A stretch of 23,541 nucleotides of DNA. Origin: Reticulitermes lucifugus. Lineage: Eukaryota; Arthropoda; Insecta; Blattodea; Rhinotermitidae. The stretch lies in assembly GCA_026260175.1 (NCBI GenBank), contig JAKCWW010009555.1:1-23541 (forward strand). Direction: 5' to 3'. The notes beneath the pieces were generated by a model. The model searched no databases. It was not told where the DNA came from and saw only the letters and a program-made list of their open reading frames with translations. A program made the translations under genes and the position numbers. Shown here one piece after another: positions 1-8,510 of this stretch. Each line of letters opens with the position of its first letter. Position 1 is the first letter of the stretch.

Positions 1-61
1 TCGAACCCGGGCCTCCGTGGTGAGAGGCCGGCGACTAACCGCCTGAGCCATGGCACGGCCC
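1..61 (-). repeat. tRNA-derived SINE head, cut by window edge
   Basis: Read on the minus strand, this stretch has the layout of an internal RNA polymerase III promoter. An A-box-like TGGCTCAGGCGG lies inside a GC-rich tRNA-like segment and is followed about 30 bases later by the B-box start GGGTTCGA. The B box falls on the window edge, so the element continues upstream of base 1. It could be a tRNA pseudogene instead, but other tRNA-headed repeats in the window make a SINE more likely. Confidence 0.6.
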
Positions 62-584
62 TGCACTTACAGCTTACTTTAGCCTGCATACAAGAACATG
101 CAAAGCCAAAGAATAATTATGTGCAAATCTGGAGGGCCACATTTCACGAAACAAGGCAGAACTGATATAAGTTTTCAGGTTTTCACAGCGGTACTCCAAA
201 TGTTGATGTTTAAGCTTTTTACAAGGAGTAGTGTAAACGCCCAGAAGACGACCATCGATGTAGGTAAACCCACCCACACAGGCGGTTCTTATTGACAAAA
301 TAAAAAGTAGCAACCCGTCGAAGTTTCGAGCTTTTTTTATGTGCGGCTCTGAGCCAAAATGCATGATCAGGCTTCCTATTGCGTGGGCACTGTGGCAGCC
401 GAAGATTCGTTTTATTGCCGCTTGCTGGAAGTGAATCAATACGTGACAATGCAACGTAATCTTCGGCATGGGTACAGAAAGACTGCTGGTGGTACAACAA
501 TTCTGTGTAGCAGTTTACAGTTCCTAAGCCCCTGCAACCCCTAACAAAATGTCTGTGTGACCCCAAATGTTTAGATATATTCAT
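62..584. other. No gene recognised
   Basis: Open frames exist on both strands (for example 219-584 minus and 359-544 plus), but they overlap one another and show no domain, signal peptide or recognisable motif. The stretch is probably old repeat-derived or plain intergenic DNA. Confidence 0.5.
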
Positions 585-743
585 TCATTCTGTAGTCTGT
601 CTACCGATAGATCCGTAGCCTCTTCCAAAGCGAGTTCTCCACAGGGTGCGATCTAGTGCTCCCTCTTTCAATTTCCAGTATCCTCTCTTATCCTTAAGGT
701 CGTACAGTAGCTGCTTACGCCTTCGTCCTCGTCTTTCCGTCAT
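585..743 (-). pseudogene. Non-LTR retrotransposon C-terminal relic
   Basis: The minus-strand frame from 743 down to the stop at 587-585 encodes about 52 residues. They begin with an arginine run (ERRGRRRKQLL), continue through DLKDKRGYWKL and end in RTLWRTRFGRGYG before a glutamine/threonine tail and the stop. I recognise this as the short conserved C-terminal tail seen in many insect LINE-type reverse transcriptase polyproteins. Immediately upstream on the minus strand the frame meets a stop (TAA just before the ATG) and no reverse transcriptase domain follows, so this is a truncated, dead 3' fragment. The family name is not certain. Confidence 0.5.
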
Positions 744-1464
744 TTATATCCCTCCCTCTAACTTTCCTTCAATCACGTGTTGTAGAAGGCAGTTTCTACA
801 CAAGATGTAACCAATCCAGTTAGCCTTTCTTATTTTTATTGTATGTAAGATATATGCTTACAAAACTAATTTTCTCAGTTCCTCTCTGACGTCATCTCTG
901 CTCTGAAACATCTTCCTTCAGAGTGAGAGATTACGTAAACGGATAGAATTGTGGAATGTGTGCATTTTGAGTTTTAACCAGACAGACCTACTACTACTAC
1001 TATTACTACTACCACTACATATACTATTATTATTATTTATAATTAAGTTCAGTCTATCCTTCTTTTGTTGGGACTACCATCCGACTAAAGAAGGTCGCGG
1101 GTTTTACATTCTTTCCAAATATTATATCTTATTACGCCGCTTATATTTACCTATATCTAAATATCTGCCTAAAATTATAACCGGATCTTTGTTAGTACAT
1201 CTTAAGGTTTTCGTGTTATATAATTTCTCACTAACATTCTGCCACAGTAAAAGCGCCAGTTGGCCGCAATACACACAACATACAGTTTGGAAGCAAGTAG
1301 AATAAATGCTGCAGCAGGCATTGGGATGTGAACCTTTGGGACGAAGGGACCCTGGATGTCCATAATGAGTCCAAGACCAACAGTATCTAAGAGGTTTAAG
1401 AACAAGCAATTTGGCTTAATCGTCCATAAGTTATTATTATTATAATAAGCGTTAATCGTTATGT
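744..1464. repeat. AT-rich DNA with CTA/TTA triplet microsatellites
   Basis: A run of CTA/TTA triplets occupies about 988-1039 and a shorter TTA run about 1431-1445. The open frames across 949-1409 are products of this low-complexity sequence (leucine-rich translations) and are not supported as genes. Confidence 0.5.
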
Positions 1465-1690
1465 TCTGCCGAGCAAGTCAACCAAAGTACTGACGCTTAT
1501 GTATTGTATTCGGGAGGTTCCCAGTTCAAAGCTCCGCCGAGACACAGAATATCGTGAGACATTTTTGTTTTTTCTCAGTCTCAGTAAGAATGCTGAGATA
1601 TTACCTAAGATTAGTACATGACCACTTTCTTCTGATCCCTTCAAATTCATCCTACTGGTCGCAAAATGTAGTCTGAGCTACTGACAGCAT
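1465..1690 (+). repeat. Possible degenerate tRNA-derived SINE
   Basis: A tRNA-like start near 1467 (GCCGAGCAAGTCAACC) is followed by a decayed B-box-like GTTCCCAGTTCAAAG near 1518-1533 and a clamp-like CTCCGCCGAGA. The spacing resembles an A-box/B-box SINE head, but neither box is intact. I see no target duplication. Confidence 0.3.
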
Positions 1691-1867
1691 TGTTAAACCT
1701 TCAATGCCAGCCTCGATGCACTGTACGGATCTTTAATTCCTCACATGTTGCCGGTCTGGGCCACTTTAATGTCATGAATGCAATTAAGGATATTATAAAT
1801 TTAAACCCCTTCTCCATCCTAGACAGAAGTTGGAATTTAAAACCCAGTGTCCTTGAAGGTTTAAGCA

Positions 1868-1898
1868 AACCACAAATAAATAAATAAATAAATAAATC
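1868..1898 (+). repeat. (AAAT)n microsatellite
   Basis: About six tandem AAAT units end an old sequence block whose tail they may represent. A second, shorter AAAT run is at about 2111-2128, next to the SINE fragment. Confidence 0.8.
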
Positions 1899-1917
1899 TA
1901 AATTTGCGCCTGTCCAT

Positions 1918-2090
1918 GTCACGAAGGCACACAGAGGAAGTAGAGGTATTAATCCACAAGTCCTTTTGTCTCGGCCCTAGATGAAAGTGAGTGGCCAACT
2001 TCACGCCCCGGCCGCTTTACCTCCGGGCAAGAATGCCGTTACTGTTTAAATACGAGCCTCGGTGAGCCCGAGAGCCGGTCTGGATGATCT
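1918..2090 (-). repeat. SINE body fragment, family A
   Basis: The stretch carries landmarks shared with the intact copy at 5775-6039 in reverse orientation: GTCACGAAGGC at one end, AGTAGAGGTAT, then CGCCCCGGCCGCTTTACC, then GAGAGCCGGTCTGGA. The tRNA-related head is missing, so this copy is truncated on the minus strand. Divergence from the other copies suggests an old insertion. Confidence 0.6.
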
Positions 2091-2099
2091 GAGTAGAGA

Positions 2100-2789
2100 A
2101 AAATCTCTTTAAATAAATAAATAAATTGTAATTTTCCATATAGGACACAGCATGTAAAGACAAACTTAGTTGAATGGTAGTTTCGTCCTCCAATTTAAAT
2201 CTACAGTTTTAAGTATTTACGATCACAACCTTCCAGGGTCCCTGGCGGTCACTGTCCGATGTGTCAGTGCCTACGACAAACGGTGAATGTCGGTGTGAGT
2301 TTACATTCACCTGGAAACCTAACAGAGCAAACAGCTCGTCTGTGTGTATTGACAGAGAGTGGGCAGAGCTCCGTCTGCACAGAGTATTGCCATGACAATA
2401 ATCAGGGTTCGGATCTCAGTGGATTTAAATCCTTATGGTGGAGCCATGTGTCCTGAATATAACGAGAGGTCGTGATGTAATAATTTACCTTCCAGTTTCG
2501 TATTTTGGAGGTAATCAGTTTGAATTCTGTCTGAGAGACCCAATGTCCTGAATGATATTTGCACAGTCCACCATAGTGACTTAATACAGGTCACTGAGAA
2601 GTTGCAACAGACCGGCTTCTATTTCGCAGCATGTAACAAGCGTAGATAAAAATACATATTTAATCCTTTGAATAATTAAGTAGATTGCAAACGGTGTAAT
2701 CCGTGACGCAGTGCTCAGGCTTTACCATGTCATTCCTTACTTTCAAAATGTCACACACTTTTTACGGTGCACACGTAAATATAGTTTCA
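2100..2789. other. No gene recognised
   Basis: Apart from a short AAAT run (2111-2128), I see no coding signature, RNA gene or terminal repeat. The short frame at 2259-2456 has no recognisable feature. Confidence 0.45.
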
Positions 2790-3370
2790 TTTAAGCCCAT
2801 CACAAAAGCAGACCTTCCCTTCATAGAAGTCATAAATGTCCGACAGCATTATATGTGCAGGTCTCTTATACCAAATTTCACCCAAATCGGACAATAAATG
2901 TGGAAACTATGGACATAAACGCACTCACAACCGTAAATAAAGTGTGGCTTTCACAACGCCGGTTTTCGTAAACCTCGAATTACGAAATAAAACCTTGTAG
3001 ACTCTTCCTCTAACGAATTTATCCAAATCAGATGAACGATGTATAAAATACGGGCAAACTTTCATTTGCGCGCATACATAAAGCGCGGCTTTTACTGAAA
3101 CGATTTTGACGAAACTCACAACTGCGTAATGGCATTACATGCAGGCATTCTGTGCCGAATTTAATTTAAATAGGTCAAGAAATGTGGACAGCACGGGTAG
3201 ACACTCTTTTACGCCCTTTAGTAAAGTATGAGTGTCACTGAGCGGATTTTCAGGAAAAATCATGCTTGCTCAACGACGTTTTGTAAAGAAGAGGCGCACA
3301 GAAGTTCGTGAAAATCGGACAAATGATTTAGATTTTCTTTTAAACTGTGTAAATATATGAAGTTGCCAGT
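2790..3370. repeat. Degenerate tandem repeat, period about 142 bp
   Basis: A recurring block begins AGTGTGGCTTTCAC at 2941, AGCGCGGCTTTTACTG at 3082 and AGTATGAGTGTCACTG at 3225, giving steps of 141 and 143 bases. A weaker unit starts about 2793. In each unit a CCAAATTTCACCCAAATCGG-like motif follows about 80 bases later (around 2873, 3017, 3160 and 3308). Units are only partly conserved, so this is an old array or the repeated tail of a larger element. Confidence 0.45.
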
Positions 3371-3699
3371 GGCTAAGGTACATAGACCTTGAACGAAAGC
3401 AGACTAATAGCTGACTGAAGGACGCTGATTACTGTCCTGAAAACCGTAAACATTTTTAATTTAACCCAGTGTACAAAGTAAAGGAATACCACATTTGTTA
3501 CATCTGTCCTTCAATTGTCATGGTTTATTTGTCAGCGGATTCAATTAAACGAGTGTAAAAGCCCAGTTGAAATTCAACGGAAAATTTTCTCTTTCTTATT
3601 TTATCCTTATAATTACCAAATCAATCTTTCTTTTTAATTGAATTTAAAAATATTTTCACCCTTAGTGAAAGAAAGGTATAGATGCTTTTGGGCACTCTA
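3371..3699. other. AT-rich spacer, nothing recognised
   Basis: No open frame of note, RNA gene or terminal repeat is visible here. Confidence 0.4.
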
Positions 3700-3860
3700 T
3701 GAATGCTTAGAAAAATACAGCACTGCTCATTACTGACTTCGGCACAAAATGGAGGTAAGTGGACAGGTTTACGCCCCGGCAGCTTCACTCCCAGGGAAAG
3801 TGCTCCCAGTACGCACTGAATAGCAGACTTGGTGGGCCCCAGAGCTGGTCTGGACGCAAA
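3700..3860 (-). repeat. SINE body fragment, family A
   Basis: It shares GGCACAAAATGGAGGTAAGTGG with the fragment at 20498-20576, and ACGCCCCGGCAGCTTCACTC plus CAGAGCTGGTCTGGACG with the intact copy at 5775-6039 in reverse orientation. The tRNA-related head is absent. Confidence 0.6.
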
Positions 3861-3869
3861 AGAGAAGAT

Positions 3870-4640
3870 AAAAAGAGAGGAAATTACGTATAAGGTAATA
3901 TTGAGGAGCGCAATCGCGTAAAAATTGTTACCGTGAAAGAGAAATAAGTATTACATATTTTGAGTGTGTGTCTGTAGCTTTAGTTATCCAGCATGCAATG
4001 CGCATGCGCCATATTATATTGTCATCTGTGGCTTGTCTGGCTGTACCATATTTTTCCACATTTTCTCACATACGGCAGGATTGTCGAAAAAAATATTTAA
4101 CAGAAAATGTGTTTTATTTTCTCTACAACTTTTGTCTGAAAGATTTGTCATTCTAAGAAGAATTCAGCGAAATAATATCACAAATGTACATAGATCTTCA
4201 TGTAAAGTACCAGCTATTATTGTCAGATTTTAGTAAATCTTGAACTTTCTTGACAGATTTTCGAAAAACACTCAAATACCAAATTTAATGAAAATCCGTG
4301 CAGTGGGAACCGAGATTTTCCATGCGGACGGGCGGATGGACATAAAGCTAATAGTCAATATACGAGTAGTCTTCTCGGGCCATCAGCCGAGTCAACTGAT
4401 TTAAATACAACGTTTCGGGGACTGGCTCCGTCCCCATCCTCAGGGAGCCAGTCCCCGAAACGTGGTATTTAAATAATTTGAAGCGGCCGATGGCCCGAGA
4501 AGACTACGAGTATATTGAATCATGTCACCGCGAAAGTTTTAAAACTTATATAAGCTAATAGTCGCTCTTCGTAATTTTGCGAACGCACCTAAAAATTTCA
4601 TGTTCCTACCGGGAAGCAAACCACAATTGCCCGGTTGTAC
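3870..4640 (+). repeat. Dispersed repeat copy A, interrupted by a hairpin element
   Basis: The sequence runs parallel to 7925-8510. Shared landmarks in order are an ACGTATAA-like start, a CAGCATGCAA block, TCTACAACTTT, a CATTCTAAGAA block, AAATGTACATAG, TCTTCATGTAAAGTAC, AAAATCCGT..CAGTGGGA and a GCGGACGGGCGG-type tract, ending in CGCACCTAAAAA near 4585. The homology stops at 4345 and resumes at 4552 because a 195-bp element has inserted. The AAAATCCGT..CAGTGGGA then GACA/GACGG-rich ending resembles the 3' end of some insect retroelements, but I cannot name the family. Confidence 0.6.
4345..4563. mobile_element. Hairpin element with 12-bp target duplication
   Basis: The 12-base sequence AAGCTAATAGTC occurs at 4345-4356 and again at 4552-4563. 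Between the copies lie two inverted arms (about 4356-4429 and 4444-4517) around a 14-base loop, then a 34-base tail. Read on the minus strand, the centre has CTGAGGA, a 6-bp stem GGGGAC/GTCCCC with a 7-base loop, then GAAACG, which is the hammerhead ribozyme core order. No paired stem I is visible because the inverted junction replaces its 5' strand. This centre is known from the terminal repeats of Penelope-like retroelements, so I read the unit as a short inverted derivative of one. No coding sequence is present. Confidence 0.65.
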
Positions 4641-4649
4641 AGACTGCAG

Positions 4650-5440
4650 ATAGCCAAGGCACACTGCAAGTACACTCCGATTCTTGAGCTGTCTGTCCAC
4701 CACTATGTTACATAGACAATCTGGAGCAGACTGCATTTCGAAAAGTGAACTCGAACTTTCTCTCGAACTTTGCGTGAACCTTTCGATAAAAACTAGACAA
4801 CAACAGCAAATACATGTCACAGTCTTGCCTCGAGTGTCTGGGCTAAACTTCCTCACGATCACCGGCGACCAGCCTGACTTGCGGGTTACTTTCCAAAGTA
4901 ACCAGTTTCATAGATAACAAGAGACTTGATCAGTCTTAGGCGGTTTGAACTGGACAGACTACATGGCATCGAAACGCACGTAGCAAACGGTATGTTGAAA
5001 CTGAGGAAAGCCACGACAAAACTCAATATGAAGGTAATTTATATAAACATGATATATATAAACATGTTATTCTGTAATGAATTTTGTTCTACGAGGTACA
5101 TTTCGTTAAATGTACACCTAGGGTGTTGAAAACTATTATAAATTAAAAACCAGGAAGCCCCAAAGAAATTAATTCACACTGTATTTTCACGATCTTAGTC
5201 CTAGTGTGTTGTCGGTGGCCGCAGCAGCTTTCAAAGCGCTGCAGGGTAGGACCAGGCCCTCGAGTCTGTTACTTTCTCCCTCCTGGTATATTTTCGCATT
5301 GTCAACTTCACTTTGCCCAGTCTAATTCTCTATCGGTTTTACAAATGTAACCTTCAAAAGTATATAAACAATACCATCTTGCTGAGAGGAAACTTCGTAT
5401 TTTATGGAAAACCAGGATTATTGCCTTGAAAACACAAAAA
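4650..5440. other. No gene recognised
   Basis: Overlapping frames at 4539-4862 (minus), 4684-4917 and 4926-5129 (plus) lack domains or convincing starts. A GC-richer patch at about 5205-5275 may be a repeat fragment. Confidence 0.4.
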
Positions 5441-5505
5441 CATATTGGGATATATTTAAAGTCCGTCACATGTACAATTTAATCATACTATTTGTGCACT
5501 TTCAC

Positions 5506-5552
5506 CGTCCTACATGTTTCGAACCCCTAACCTGGTTTCATCTTCAGGGACA
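5506..5552 (-). ncRNA. Hammerhead ribozyme-like motif (minus-strand copy)
   Basis: Read on the minus strand: TGTCC (stem I), CTGAAGA, stem II GAAACC/GGGTTC with loop AGGTTAG, GAAA, then stem III ACATGT, A at the cleavage position, and GGACG (stem I, one G-U pair). Stem II has one A-G mismatch. ACATGT is self-complementary, which would suit a two-molecule stem III as known for short-stem-III hammerheads. Self-cleavage itself is inferred. Confidence 0.55.
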
Positions 5553-5616
5553 CATTATCTAAAATCGCACACTAGTTACACCAACTGACACAACTAGTGT
5601 GCGATTTTAGATAATG

Positions 5617-5663
5617 TGTCCCTGAAGATGAACCCAGGTTAGGGGTTCGAAATATGTAGGACA
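5617..5663 (+). ncRNA. Hammerhead ribozyme-like motif (plus-strand copy)
   Basis: In order: stem I 5' strand TGTCC (5617-5621), core CTGAAGA (5622-5628), stem II GAACCC/GGGTTC (5630-5635 with 5643-5648) around a 7-base loop, GAAA (5649-5652), a minimal stem III within ATATGT (5652-5657), A5658 as the unpaired base before cleavage, and stem I 3' strand GGACA (5659-5663). All conserved core bases of a type I hammerhead are present and both stems I and II pair fully. Stem III is only 2-3 bp, so efficient cleavage would probably need a dimer. Confidence 0.6.
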
Positions 5664-5764
5664 GTGAAAATACACAATTAATGTGATTAAATTGTACATG
5701 TGTCGGACTTTAAATATAAAGTTTAAATGTACGGTATGAATAATATTAGGTTTATATTGGAATA

Positions 5765-6049
5765 CTTCAGAATTAGTCAGTATAGCGACTCGCTAGGGGC
5801 TAGACGGCCCGAGGATCGAATGCTGGTGGGGGCGAAGTATTCCGAACCCGTCCAGACCGGCTCTGGGCCCAACCAACCTCCTGTACAATGGGTACCGGGA
5901 CACTTTCCCGAGGGTAAAGCGGCCGGGGCGTGGCGTACATCACCCACCCTCATCTGGCGCAGAGGTTAAAGAAAGAGTATAGCTATACCTCTACTCGCCC
6001 GCTGGGCCTTCGTGACCTGTTCTAGGATGACATTAACTTCTTCAGAATT
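5765..6049 (+). mobile_element. Intact SINE, family A, with 10-bp target duplication
   Basis: CTTCAGAATT occurs at 5765-5774 and 6040-6049, bounding a 265-bp element. The head is tRNA-like: TAGCGACTCGCTAGGGGC (A-box region) then GAGGATCGAATGCTGG (B-box region). The body contains GTCCAGACCGGCTCTGGGCC and a GTAAAGCGGCCGGGGCG segment. It has no poly(A) tail and ends in TTCGTGACCTGTTCTAGGATGA. The truncated copies at 1918-2090, 3700-3860 and 20498-20576 are in the opposite orientation. Such elements are mobilised by a partner LINE; the partner is not identifiable here. Confidence 0.7.
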
Positions 6050-6600
6050 TCCCCTTTCATGCAATGCAAATATTTATTACAATGTTTAGAAGATATGTCT
6101 TGGCCAGATGATACAGTTCACAAACACAAACCCCATTTAAGATCCGTTTTAATATTATCCTAGCTTTAATACGCACGACATAAAAAAGGAATATTCCCTT
6201 CAGATTATCAGATCAAAATTTTGTAAGGAGTTCTTGCCTGTTCCAAACATGCTACATGACCATCCCATTATATCCCCACAGATGTTATCGCCCTGATAAT
6301 GCCTGATGATGATGAGTCCAGATTGTGAAGCTCATCAACACCCAGTTTTCTCTAACATCCTGCCACTTCTTCCCTCTTAGGTCCAAACAATCCCTTCAGC
6401 ACACTAGTCTCAAACACCATAAATCCGTTAATGTAAGTTACCAAATTTTGCACCTATACAAAACTACGTGTAAAATTATAGTTTTGTGCTTTTAAAAGTT
6501 TACGTCATGAGTCAGCAGGCGGGAAGATAGCAGCTTCTGAACTGAATGGTCGCACCATGCTCTTCATTTTTTCATGAAAGCGATTAAGATTTCAAGACTC
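6050..6600. other. No gene recognised
   Basis: AT-rich sequence without convincing open frames, RNA genes or repeat ends. Confidence 0.4.
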
Positions 6601-6608
6601 GTATCTCC

Positions 6609-6782
6609 TGGGAGGTTACGCCGTTCCGACTAGTAAACAATTACCGACGTTTCGGAAGAGAGCAGTGCCTCACCTTTGGAGGTCAAGCAGGCTGTTTTGG
6701 GCTCACTTACCCTGACGATGGATGTACAACGCTCCTCCCAGCCGTCGGTTATTATTTGCCAGTAGATATACGTAACCTCCCA
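6609..6782. repeat. Degraded hairpin repeat with hammerhead remnants
   Basis: Outer arms of about 40 bases (6609-6649 and 6743-6782) pair imperfectly: TGGGAGGTTACG and TACCGACG at the left match CGTCGGTTA and CGTAACCTCCCA at the right. On the minus strand the left arm reads CTCTCTTCCGAAACGTCGG, the 3' half of a hammerhead stem II plus GAAAC. On the plus strand CTGACGA at 6712-6718 is the matching 5' core, but its GAAA has decayed. The architecture is that of the units at 4357 and 5451. Confidence 0.4.
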
Positions 6783-6789
6783 AAGTTCT

Positions 6790-7084
6790 TGAATCTTCAT
6801 AAACACCACTATCGATATATTTGCATGCCACGAAAAATTTTAACTGCTGAAACATTACACGACACTTTTTTTTTCGTTGACAGTCACGAAAATAAATCAA
6901 GACTAGACGGGATTGTGGTTTTAAGCGAGATATTTCATGCGTATCGACTTATGACAGCAGATGGTAGACAAAAGCAACCCATTATAGAACCACTGCTTGC
7001 AAACGATGCATAAAACGTCATGGTAACAAGCGTCAGTGTTTGTCCCGGCCTGCTTACTAATGTAAGGAACATTTCGGAGACCTT
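6790..7084. other. No gene recognised
   Basis: A plus-strand frame (6756-7013) runs through here but begins inside the hairpin repeat and has no recognisable motif. Confidence 0.4.
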
Positions 7085-7496
7085 AAGCTAATGTCTGTCG
7101 TTCTCGGTGGACTAGTGGTTAGCGTGCTCGCCACTGGACCCAAGGTTCGCGGGTTCGATCCCGGATTTTTAAGGGTGATAAAAATCCGTAGCACAACTCC
7201 CTTCGGAGGGGAAGTAAAGCCGGCGGTCCCATGTCGTAGATTTACGGCATGTAAACGAACCTTACGGGCATGAATCGAGATGTTTCGTCCATTTCTCATC
7301 CAAGTCTCCTGATTGACTGTTAGATGGCTCTGGCTGTCATATCAGGATGAGTAGAACTTGTGCAGTCAGTGGACTGGTCACTCAATACAGAATGCACACC
7401 TCCAGACCAAGAAACCTCTGAAAGGAGCCCCTATGCTCCGCAAGGAGCGACAGGAGGAAAACAAAACAAAACAACAACAACAACAAGCTAATGTCT
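7085..7496 (+). mobile_element. Complete tRNA-derived SINE with 12-bp target duplication
   Basis: AAGCTAATGTCT is present at 7085-7096 and 7485-7496. The 388-base insert starts with a tRNA-like head: an A-box region TGGACTAGTGGTTAGCGTG (about 7108) and a B box GGGTTCGATCCCGG (7151-7164). A unique body follows, with an imperfect inverted segment CTCCCTTCGGAGGGGAAG near 7196. The tail is an A/CAA-rich run (AAAACAAAACAAAACAACAAC...) at about 7457-7486, as expected for LINE-dependent target-primed insertion. The full-length target duplication means the copy is intact and relatively recent. The open frames across it (7057-7299 minus, 7091-7273 plus) are artefacts of the SINE. Confidence 0.85.
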
Positions 7497-7499
7497 CGT

Positions 7500-7924
7500 T
7501 CGGCCTTGTATGTACAGTAAAATTTCAATGTTCATGAAACTCGATGTTCGGGATTTCGACCTTTCGAGATTGGTCCCGACAAATAGGGATGAGGCTACGT
7601 GGCTGGCGAATTGGCGTAACCCACTGTCCTGTTATTGTGCAGATAATTCTCATGTCACTCAAGCTCTGTATGCCATTAATGTTTTAGGCCTTTACGGCAA
7701 GAGAATCTACTTCAGTCGTTTAATGCAACTTCTGCTTCCAAGAACACTTGTATTCAGCGCCGGCAGGGTTTTTTGCAAGTTGGTACACATGACGTACGTG
7801 TCAAGTGACCAGATTTGCATTTAAAGTTAGCAGCTACGTAAGTCATTCTTCATTTAAAACTGTCGGAAATGTAGAAAATTTGGTTCTGTCGTTGTGGAAA
7901 TTTTAATTATTGGTACAACGAATT
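7500..7924. other. No gene recognised
   Basis: A plus-strand frame (7510-7824, 104 codons) is open but has no domain, no supported splice sites and unremarkable composition. I do not call it a gene. Confidence 0.4.
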
Positions 7925-8510
7925 ATTAAGAGTAAAAAAGACGGAAAATATACGTATAAACGTAACACTGAGGCGCTTTTGCCTAACCATTGTTGGCGTG
8001 GAAAAGCAACAATGAGTGTATGCCTATAGCCTTAGTTACCCAGCATGCAAAGCGCCTGTCTGGCTCTACCATATTTTTTCACATTATCTAATAAACAGCA
8101 AGATTTTCAAAAAAAAGTTACTTAACACAAAACGTGTGTTTTAATTATCTCTACAACTTTCGTCTGAAATATTTCTCATTCTAAGAATAATTCAGCGAGA
8201 TATTATCATAAATGTACATAGGTCTTCATGTAAAGTACACGTCATTCTTGTCAGATTTTAAAGAAACTTTTATTTTCAAGGCCACATTTTTAAAAAAGAA
8301 TGAAATATCAAATTAAATTAAAATCCGTCCAGTGGGAGCCGAGTTTTTCCTTGCGAACCAACAGACAGACAGGCAGACGGACAGAAGGACAGGCAAATAT
8401 GAAAAAGATAAGAGATGTTTTCCGAAATTTTATGAATGCGCCTAAAAAGTAAATTATGTCAAACTTCCAAAGTGGTACAAGTGCACCACCTTGCACCTTG
8501 ATGCCGACAC
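7925..8510 (+). repeat. Dispersed repeat copy B (uninterrupted)
   Basis: This is the second copy of the repeat at 3870-4640, in the same orientation. Shared landmarks include CAGCATGCAA, TCTACAACTTTC, a CATTCTAAGAA block, TAAATGTACATAGGTCTTC and AAAATCCGTCCAGTGGGAGC, then a CAGACAGACAGGCAGACGG tract and GCGCCTAAAAAG. Copy B lacks the hairpin that interrupts copy A, so it represents the empty site. The divergence between copies shows the family is old. Confidence 0.6.

Larger units (their letters stand above)
5451..5718. mobile_element. Inverted-repeat unit with paired hammerhead motifs
   Basis: Two arms of about 127 bases (5451-5577 and 5592-5718) are near-perfect reverse complements around a 14-base loop. 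Each arm carries a hammerhead-type core oriented outwards. The arrangement matches an inverted dimer of the terminal region of a Penelope-like element, a retroelement group known to encode type I hammerhead ribozymes with very short stem III. No target duplication is evident at the arm ends, and no reverse transcriptase coding is present. Confidence 0.6.

Noticed and set aside
886-912. CTGACGTCATC...GAAACATC, superficially like a hammerhead core
   Set aside because: The core requires CTGANGA; here it is CTGACGT, and no stem II pairs between the two blocks.
949-1409. Leucine-rich plus-strand and overlapping minus-strand frames
   Set aside because: They are produced by the CTA/TTA microsatellite and neighbouring AT-rich sequence.
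7091-7299. Open frames on both strands at 7.1-7.3 kb
   Set aside because: Both lie within the tRNA-derived SINE and cross its RNA polymerase III promoter.
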